A DNA stretch of 64,000 nt, from the NCBI RefSeq assembly GCF_900141735.1, contig NZ_FQYO01000005.1, forward strand, positions 124,001 to 188,000, given 5' to 3'. Positions 58,617 to 64,000 of the stretch are shown here, in pieces. Within the stretch, counting starts at the first letter, position 1. Every line of letters begins with the position of its first letter. The notes below the pieces were generated by a model. That model had not been told where the DNA came from and ran no database searches. It saw only the letters and a program-made list of their open reading frames with translations. The stretch comes from Wenxinia saemankumensis (lineage in GTDB: Bacteria; Pseudomonadota; Alphaproteobacteria; Rhodobacterales; Rhodobacteraceae). A program made the position numbers and the translations under genes.

Positions 58617-60872
58617 TCAATCCGGAGCAGGGGGCTGGGCGGCGATCCAGTCCGTGACCGCCTCGCGCACGTGGTGGCCGCGGTTGCGGGCGGCCTCGAT
58701 GATGCCGCGCACCTCGCCCAGATGGGCGCGGCGCAGCAGGTGCTTGACCGGCCCGATCGAGGCCGGCCGCATCGACAGCGTCCGAAAGCCGAGCGCGGCG
58801 AGGACCAGCGCCTCGACCGGGCGGCCCGCATCCTCGCCGCAGAAGGAGAGGGGGGTGCCGTTGGACCGGCACCGTTCGACGATCGTGTCGAGCAGGTTGA
58901 GGAAGCTGACGTCGAGCGTGTCGTAGCGCCGGCGCACCCGCTCGTTCTCGCGGTCTGCGGCGAAGAAGAACTGCTTGAGATCGTTGCCCCCGACCGACAG
59001 GAAATCCACCTCGCGGAAGAAGCTGTCATTGGCGAAGACGAGGCTCGGCGTCTCGAGCATCGCGCCGACCTCGACGCTTTCGGGCAGGAGGTGGCCGAGG
59101 ATCCGCTCGCGCTCCATGGCCTTGTCGAACTCGTCCCGCGCGGCCCGGAACTCGCGCGGATCGGCGATGAAGGGGAACATGACGCTCAGCGGCCGCCCCT
59201 TCGCGGCGCGGATCAGCGCCTGGAGCTGCATCCGCAGCACGCCCGGCTTGTCGAGTCCCACCCGGATCGCCCGCCAGCCCATCGCCGGGTTCGGCTCGTC
59301 CGTGGGCTTCATGTAGCTCAGCACCTTGTCCGAGCCGATGTCGAGCGTGCGGAAGGCGACGCGCTTGCCGCGCGCGCTGTCCATCACGTGCGAATAGATG
59401 GATTCCAGCTCGCCCCGCTTGGGCATCTGGTTGCGGACGAGAAACTGCAGCTCGGTCCGGAACAGCCCCACCCCTTCGGCCCCCGAGGAGGGGAGCGAGG
59501 GCAGATCCGCGATCAGGCCGGCATTCATGTGCAACCCGATCGTCGTGCCGCAGCGCGCCGTCGCGGGCTCGTCCCGGATCGAGGCATAGCGCTCCATCGC
59601 GCGGGCCTGCATCGCGATCTTGTCCGCGAAGGCGTTCTTCACCTGCTCGTCGGGGCGCAGGTGGACGATGCCCTGATCGCCGTCGACGAGGATCGTGTCG
59701 CCGTTCAGCGCCTCGGTCAGGATGCCGCGGGCATGGATCACGAGCGGGATCGCCCAGGCGCGGGCGACGACGGCGGCATGGCTGCCGACCGACCCCTCCT
59801 CCAGCACGATGCCCTTCAGCCGCTTGCCGTAGTCGAGCAGCTCGCCCGGCCCGATGTTGCGCGCGACGAGGACGGGCCGCTCGGGCATCTCGGCCCCGGT
59901 GTCGCGGCCCTGGCCGGTCAGGATCCGCAGCAGCCGGTTCGACAGGTCGTCGAGGTCCGACAGCCGCTCGCGCAGATAGGGGTCGCCCGCCTGCGCCATC
60001 CGGACGCGGGCCTGCGACTGTTCCTTCTCGACGGCCGCCTCGGCGGACAGGCCGCTTTCCACGTCGGCCTCCATCCGCCGCATCCACGAGCGGGAATTGG
60101 CGAACATGCGGTAGGTCTCGAGCACCTGCACCTGCTCGGCATCCATCGTGCGGGCGGAGGAGAGCATGTCGTCCACCGACAGCCGCAGCCGGTCGACCGC
60201 CTCGCGCAGGCGCGTCAGCTCGGCCTCGGGGTCGTCCGAGACGGGATTGGTGACGACGACGCGCGGCTCGTGCAGCCAGACCCGGCCCTGGGCCGCACCT
60301 TCCTGCCCTTGGGTGCCGCGGAACATCGCCGCGCGGGTATGGCGGGCCGACAGGGCGGCCCCCTCGCCGGTGAAGGCGCCGAGCTCGGTCATCTCGGCCA
60401 GCACCATCGCCACGACTTCCAGCGCGTAGACCTCGTCGGCCGTGTATTCGCGCGCATCCTTGGATTGCACGACGAGGACGCCCAGCGTGTCGCCGAGCCG
60501 CTGGATCGGGATCCCGCAGAAGGACGAGAACCGCTCCTCCCCGGTCTCGGGCATGTAGCGGAAGCCGCGTGCCGAGGGGGCGTCGGCGGTATTCACCGCG
60601 ATCCGGGTCCGGGCGACGCGCCCGACGAGACCCTCGCCGAGGCGCATGCGGGTCTGGTGCACGGCGCCCGCATCGAGTCCCTCGGTCGCGCAGAGCTCCA
60701 GCGTCTCGGGGTCGCGGAAGAGGTAGATCGAGCAGACTTCGGTCTGCATCGACGAGGCGATGAGATGCACGATGCGGTCGAGCCGCTCCTGCCCGGCGCT
60801 GTCCTCCGCCATGACGTCGCGCAGCCGGCCGAGGAGCTTGCGGCTCTCCGTCTCGGTGCGGGCATCGGCCAT
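58617..60872 (-). CDS. ptsP: phosphoenolpyruvate-protein phosphotransferase PtsP (EI-Ntr)
   Basis: 751 residues. An N-terminal GAF domain (about 18-165), then EI with a linker helical part (175-320), the phospho-histidine H365 in SVGSHAAVVARAWAIP, and the PEP-binding TIM barrel (430-740; GVGLFRTELQF, RTLDIGSDK, SVGGNDLKQFFF, LSFCGEDAG). It passes phosphate from PEP to NPr in the nitrogen PTS, a regulatory chain. Its usual neighbour lysC is upstream, but here two other genes lie between. Confidence 0.96.
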   Translation of the reverse strand: MADARTETESRKLLGRLRDVMAEDSAGQERLDRIVHLIASSMQTEVCSIYLFRDPETLELCATEGLDAGAVHQTRMRLGEGLVGRVARTRIAVNTADAPSARGFRYMPETGEERFSSFCGIPIQRLGDTLGVLVVQSKDAREYTADEVYALEVVAMVLAEMTELGAFTGEGAALSARHTRAAMFRGTQGQEGAAQGRVWLHEPRVVVTNPVSDDPEAELTRLREAVDRLRLSVDDMLSSARTMDAEQVQVLETYRMFANSRSWMRRMEADVESGLSAEAAVEKEQSQARVRMAQAGDPYLRERLSDLDDLSNRLLRILTGQGRDTGAEMPERPVLVARNIGPGELLDYGKRLKGIVLEEGSVGSHAAVVARAWAIPLVIHARGILTEALNGDTILVDGDQGIVHLRPDEQVKNAFADKIAMQARAMERYASIRDEPATARCGTTIGLHMNAGLIADLPSLPSSGAEGVGLFRTELQFLVRNQMPKRGELESIYSHVMDSARGKRVAFRTLDIGSDKVLSYMKPTDEPNPAMGWRAIRVGLDKPGVLRMQLQALIRAAKGRPLSVMFPFIADPREFRAARDEFDKAMERERILGHLLPESVEVGAMLETPSLVFANDSFFREVDFLSVGGNDLKQFFFAADRENERVRRRYDTLDVSFLNLLDTIVERCRSNGTPLSFCGEDAGRPVEALVLAALGFRTLSMRPASIGPVKHLLRRAHLGEVRGIIEAARNRGHHVREAVTDWIAAQPPAPD

Positions 60873-60965
60873 GGCGGGTCCTCGAAACGCTTCGTTTCCG
60901 TCGCCCGCTTAGATCACAGGGGCCGGGGCGGCGGAAAGGACAAAGTCCCGCCCGCCGCCCTGCCG

Positions 60966-61640
60966 TCAGCGCAGATCGTCGTTGATGAACAGCAGCTGCT
61001 CGCCCTGCACCGTCCAGGCGACGATGTCCGCCACCTCGTATCCGGCACCGACCAGCGCGTCCCGCAGCAGGGGGGTGCCGGCGATGAGGGATTGCAGGTC
61101 CATCGTGTATTGTGGATCGTCCGCGAGCGCCTGGTAGAGCCCCAGCCCGTTCTCGGCCCCTTCGCCGGGCAGTGCGCTGAGATCGACCACGTCGATTCCC
61201 GTCACGCCGTCCAGATCCTCTGCCGTGAGGTCCATCTCGCCGGTGCGCAGGCCCGAGACGAGCGCGCCGTAGGTCAGGCCCTCGGCGTCCTCGTCGGTCG
61301 CGTATTCCTCGTCATAGTCGACGATCCCGTCCTCGACGATGTCCTCCTCCGGCACGACGTAGATCCGGCGAACGACGACCACGGTGTCCTCGCGATACTC
61401 CCCGGGCGCGGCGCGGCGGAGCTGGCCCGGGGGCGTGCCGCCATGGCCCGGCGGAACGAAGTCGCGGTTGCCATTGCCGTTACCGTTGCCGTTTCCGTTG
61501 TTGCGTCCGTTCCCGTTCCCGTTCCCGTTCCCGTTCCCGTTCCCGTTCCCGTTGCCATTCCCCTGGGCGTCGAGCGTGGGGGCGGCGAGGGCGAGGGCGG
61601 CGGCGGCCATTGCGGCGAGTTTCGTCGTTCGCATGAGCAT
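60966..61640 (-). CDS. secreted protein with a Gly-Asn repeat and an unassigned C-terminal domain (paralogue A)
   Basis: 224 residues. A signal peptide (1-25, TLDA/Q) is followed by a Gly-Asn run (27-58: nine GN pairs, GRNN, five GN pairs), a Pro/Gly segment, an acidic stretch (97-120) and a C-terminal domain (about 124-224). That domain matches the neighbouring gene: YGALVSGLR, LSALPGEGAENGLGL, PLLRDALVGAGYEVADIVAW, and an end of hydrophobic residues plus DD. I do not recognise the domain. AGGAG lies 7 bases before ATG 61640. It lies about 90 bases upstream of ptsP on the same strand. Confidence 0.8.
   Translation of the reverse strand: MLMRTTKLAAMAAAALALAAPTLDAQGNGNGNGNGNGNGNGNGNGRNNGNGNGNGNGNRDFVPPGHGGTPPGQLRRAAPGEYREDTVVVVRRIYVVPEEDIVEDGIVDYDEEYATDEDAEGLTYGALVSGLRTGEMDLTAEDLDGVTGIDVVDLSALPGEGAENGLGLYQALADDPQYTMDLQSLIAGTPLLRDALVGAGYEVADIVAWTVQGEQLLFINDDLR
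61467..61562 (-). repeat. hexanucleotide repeat coding Gly-Asn pairs
   Basis: The core, 61509-61550, is seven perfect copies of GGGAAC read on the minus strand; two imperfect units follow to 61562, and seven degenerate ones lie toward 61467. Each unit adds Gly-Asn, so copy changes keep the frame. Confidence 0.85.
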
Positions 61641-61807
61641 GGATCTTCTCCTGTCAGGGTCTTGCCCCATTGCCGGCTGAACCGACCGGACCGACCTGCC
61701 GTTCCCGGCCCGCGGCTGTGCCGGCCGAACTTCGCCGGGCCGGAACGCAGGAAGGGGCGCGCGGCGCGCACCCCTTCCCTGACCGGTCCAAGGTCTCTTC
61801 CGGGGGG

Positions 61808-62326
61808 TCAGGCCCGGTCGTCGATGACCAGCGTCAGCCTGCCTCCGCTGCCGCTGCTCCAGGCCACCACGTCCGAGGCGGTGTAGTCGTTCGCCTCCAG
61901 CGCGTCGCGCACCGGCTCGGACGCGTCGAGCTCGGCCACGAAAGAGGCCATGTCGGCGCTCTCTGCCGAGATCGCATTGTCGAGCGCCTGGCCGTTCTCG
62001 GCGCCATTGCCGTTCAACTCGGACAGGCGAACGAAGGCGACGCTCTCCGCGCTTTCCACCAAGCCGATGGCGGTGCGGGCGGCGTCACTGTCCTGCGCGC
62101 GCAGGCTGGCGATCACCGAGCCGTAGCTGTCGAAACTGCCGGTCCAGTCCGGCGCGGCCCCGGCGTCGGAAGAGAGGTCGGCCCCGGCCTCCCCTTCGGT
62201 GGACATCGTATCGTCCATGCCGGTCGCCTGCCCGTTGCGGTCGGTCGCCGTCGACTGGGCGATCGCGCTCCCCGACAGGGTGCCTGCGATCAGGGCGATG
62301 GCGGCGAGTTCGAGATTCCTGCGCAT
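61808..62326 (-). CDS. secreted protein with the same unassigned C-terminal domain (paralogue B)
   Basis: 172 residues with a signal peptide (1-24, SAIA/Q), an acidic Thr/Ser/Asp linker (25-66) and the domain of its neighbour at about 68-172: YGSVIASLR, LSELNGNGAENGQAL, PVRDALEANDYTASDVVAW and a hydrophobic strand ending in DD. No catalytic motif or cysteine is evident, so a structural or binding role is more likely than an enzyme. No repeat is present. Separated from paralogue A by 167 bases. Confidence 0.8.
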   Translation of the reverse strand: MRRNLELAAIALIAGTLSGSAIAQSTATDRNGQATGMDDTMSTEGEAGADLSSDAGAAPDWTGSFDSYGSVIASLRAQDSDAARTAIGLVESAESVAFVRLSELNGNGAENGQALDNAISAESADMASFVAELDASEPVRDALEANDYTASDVVAWSSGSGGRLTLVIDDRA

Positions 62327-62536
62327 CGGTTCGTCCTCCTGCGTTCTGCTCTCGTGGAGCGCTGGGTCCGTCCGTCCGGGGTGGGACGGGGCACCGGCGC
62401 CTTGCAGGAACAGAACGGCGAGCAGGATGACGGGTTGCGGGGCCGGGCCGTCACGGGCCGGATCCTGCCGGGCGGCGCCCGCCGCCTCGGCCGGTTCCGG
62501 CCGGGCCGCGGCGTCAGGTCCGGCCGCGACGCGCGA

Positions 62537-63775
62537 TCAGGCGGCCTGGTCCAGTCCGAAGGCGTCGTGCAGGGCCTGCACCGCGAGTTCCATGTACTTG
62601 CGGTCGATCAGCACGCTGACCTTGATCTCGGAGGTGGTGATGACCTTGATGTTCACCCCCTCGTCGCGAAGCGTGGCGAACATCTTGGCCGCGACCCCGG
62701 CATGCGAGCGCATCCCGATCCCGACGATCGAGACCTTGGCCACCGCCCGGTCGACGACGAGGTCGGAATAGCCGATCGCCTCGCTTCCCCGCGCCGCGGC
62801 CAGCGCCTGCTCGGCGCGCAGGATCTGGTCCTGCGGGCAGGAGAAGGTCATGTCCGTGCGCCCGTCCTCCGAGATGTTCTGCACGATCATGTCGACGTTC
62901 ACCCCCGCCTCGGCCAGCGGGCCGAAGATGGCGGCGGCGATGCCGGGACGGTCGGCGACGGAGATCAGCGTCACCTTCGCCTCGTCGCGGCTGTAGGCGA
63001 CCCCGGCGACCACGTTGCTTTCCATGATGTCCTCCTCCGCGCAGACGAGCGTGCCGGCCTCTTCGGACGGCTCCTCGAACGACGACAGCACCCGCAGGCG
63101 CACCTTGTAGCGCATCGCCAGCTCGACCGAGCGGGTCTGCAGCACCTTGGCCCCCAGCGAGGCCAGTTCCAGCATCTCCTCGAAGGCGATGCGGTCGAGC
63201 TTGCGCGCCTTCTCGCAGATCCGGGGATCCGTCGTGTAGACACCGTCGACATCGGTGTAGATGTCGCAGCGCTCGGCGTCGAAGGCGGCGGCGAAGGCGA
63301 CGGCGGTCGTGTCCGACCCGCCCCGGCCCAGCGTCGTGATCCGGCCCTCCGGACTGATCCCCTGGAAGCCGGCGACCACCGCGACGCGCATCCCTTCGGC
63401 GAACTTGGTCAGGATGTTGGCGGGCGGGATCTCCTCGATCCGGGCGGAGGCATGGGCGCTGGTCGTGCGGACCGGCACCTGCCAGCCCTGCCAGGACCGG
63501 GCGGGGATCTCCATCTCCTGCAGGCGCAGCGCCATCAGGCCGGCGGTCACGTTCTCGCCCGAGGACACGACGGCATCGTATTCCCGCGCGTCGTAGAGCG
63601 GCGAGGTGCCGGCGACATGATCGACCAGCTTGTTCGTCTCGCCCGACATGGCCGACACGACGACGATCACGTCGTAGCCCTTCGCCACCTCCAGCGCGAC
63701 GCGCTTCGCCGCCCGGTGGATGCGGTCGAGATTGGCGACGGAGGTGCCGCCGAATTTCATCACGAGGATGGGCAT
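62537..63775 (-). CDS. lysC: aspartokinase
   Basis: 412 residues, first step of Lys/Thr/Met synthesis. The kinase domain shows MPILVMKFGGTSVAN, SAMSGETNKLV, SSGENVTAGLMA, GRGGSDTTAVAFAAAFDAERCDIYTDVDGVYTTDPR; two ACT domains follow (about 265-405; VTLISVADRPGIAAAIFGPLAEAGVNVDMIVQNI and VSIVGIGMRSHAGVAAKMFATLRDEGVNIKVITTSEIKVSVLID), giving feedback control. The start at 63775 is the family one. Unlike in many relatives, ptsP is not directly next. Confidence 0.97.
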   Translation of the reverse strand: MPILVMKFGGTSVANLDRIHRAAKRVALEVAKGYDVIVVVSAMSGETNKLVDHVAGTSPLYDAREYDAVVSSGENVTAGLMALRLQEMEIPARSWQGWQVPVRTTSAHASARIEEIPPANILTKFAEGMRVAVVAGFQGISPEGRITTLGRGGSDTTAVAFAAAFDAERCDIYTDVDGVYTTDPRICEKARKLDRIAFEEMLELASLGAKVLQTRSVELAMRYKVRLRVLSSFEEPSEEAGTLVCAEEDIMESNVVAGVAYSRDEAKVTLISVADRPGIAAAIFGPLAEAGVNVDMIVQNISEDGRTDMTFSCPQDQILRAEQALAAARGSEAIGYSDLVVDRAVAKVSIVGIGMRSHAGVAAKMFATLRDEGVNIKVITTSEIKVSVLIDRKYMELAVQALHDAFGLDQAA

Positions 63776-63854
63776 TGATCGCGTCGTCCCTGGCCGTCCG
63801 GCGTGCCCTATAGGCAAGGGCCGGGCGGGGGGCAAGGCGGGACGGAAATGGCGG

Positions 63855-63881
63855 GGCCGGACGGGAGGCGCCCGTCCGGCC
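63855..63881 (-). terminator. metF terminator
   Basis: A perfect 11-bp stem (GGCCGGACGGG / CCCGTCCGGCC) with a 5-nt loop, starting 8 bases after the metF stop; the minus strand continues CCGCCATTTCC. Confidence 0.7.
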
Positions 63882-63888
63882 GCTCCGG

Positions 63889-64000
63889 TCAGGCCACCTG
63901 TTCCAGCGCGACCGGCGGGGCGAGGCCGAGCGCGTGGCAGACGTCGCGGGTGAGCTCGGGCCGGTTCAGCGTGTAGAAGTGCAGATGCTCCACTCCGCCC
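63889..64000 (-). CDS. metF: methylenetetrahydrofolate reductase, C-terminal fragment
   Basis: Only the last 36 complete codons are in the window; the gene continues past the right edge. The peptide GGVEHLHFYTLNRPELTRDVCHALGLA is the conserved end of MetF, where HFYTLNR closes the barrel. MetF reduces methylene-THF to methyl-THF for methionine synthesis. Confidence 0.85.
   Translation of the reverse strand, partial: GGVEHLHFYTLNRPELTRDVCHALGLAPPVALEQVA

Noticed and set aside
61672-61703. Second EcfG-type promoter before paralogue A
   Set aside because: GGAAC is followed after 17 bases by GGTT, not CGTT; a one-base mismatch in the four-base box is too weak.

Overview
The window is high-GC DNA (about 70% by eye) that is densely and ordinarily coded. 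Gene content and order point to an alphaproteobacterium of the Rhodobacteraceae/Paracoccaceae. The clues are an F0 operon with separate b' and b subunits (atpI-B-E-F'-F) and no F1 genes beside it; the order ffh, acetyltransferases, chorismate mutase, rpsP, rimM; a ctaC-ctaB-(small ORF)-ctaG-ctaE-SURF1-thrC-M16 string; lysC close to ptsP; a complete glcDEF set; a Tad pilus locus with the pilin ending typical of this group; a perfect CtrA-type site and an EcfG-type promoter. The genus cannot be fixed from the sequence. I see no rRNA, tRNA, CRISPR array, insertion sequence or prophage.

Layout. 1-1375: end of murF and mraY (cell wall, + strand). 1541-8592: a minus-strand translation/secretion block (ffh, four tandem GNAT acetyltransferases, a chorismate mutase, rpsP, rimM, then a sulfotransferase-like gene, a DUF1328 membrane peptide, and trmD). 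8892-11055: LysR regulator with an EamA exporter, and an ArsR regulator with a palindromic operator. 11255-13922: ATP synthase F0 operon, closed by a strong terminator. 14158-15582: Hsp20 and a secreted trypsin-like protease. 15714-19707: glycolate oxidase glcD-glcE-glcF. 19834-20523: DUF599 membrane protein.

20567-32722 is the main accessory locus: a minus-strand Tad/Flp pilus cluster that starts with two small Flp pilins and runs cpaB, rcpA/cpaC, an OmpA-like lipoprotein, cpaE/tadZ, tadA, tadB, tadC, two TPR lipoproteins, prepilin peptidase and a conserved AAA+ ATPase of unknown role. A lytic transglycosylase diverges from it. 33957-36665: GNAT, scoAB ketone-body CoA transferase and a DUF481 outer-membrane protein. 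36938-43162: topA, dprA (with a CtrA-type site just upstream) and tldD. 43377-51045: cytochrome c oxidase assembly genes (ctaC, ctaB, small ORF, ctaG, ctaE, SURF1) running into thrC, an M16 peptidase and a GNAT. 51489-58561: a lactonase-like hydrolase, an FAD oxidase, a DUF2927 protein, mtnP, a small lipoprotein, a flavin reductase, a GNAT and an EcsC protein. 58617-64000: ptsP, two tandem secreted paralogues that I cannot assign to a family (one with a Gly-Asn hexamer repeat), lysC and the end of metF.

The observations I rate highest are the CtrA-type site ahead of dprA, the tandem secreted paralogues between ptsP and lysC, the AAA+ ATPase of the Tad locus, the EcfG-type promoter before the DUF1328 gene, and a 24-nt dispersed intergenic repeat (three copies), one copy of which sits exactly where two normally longer operons both end.
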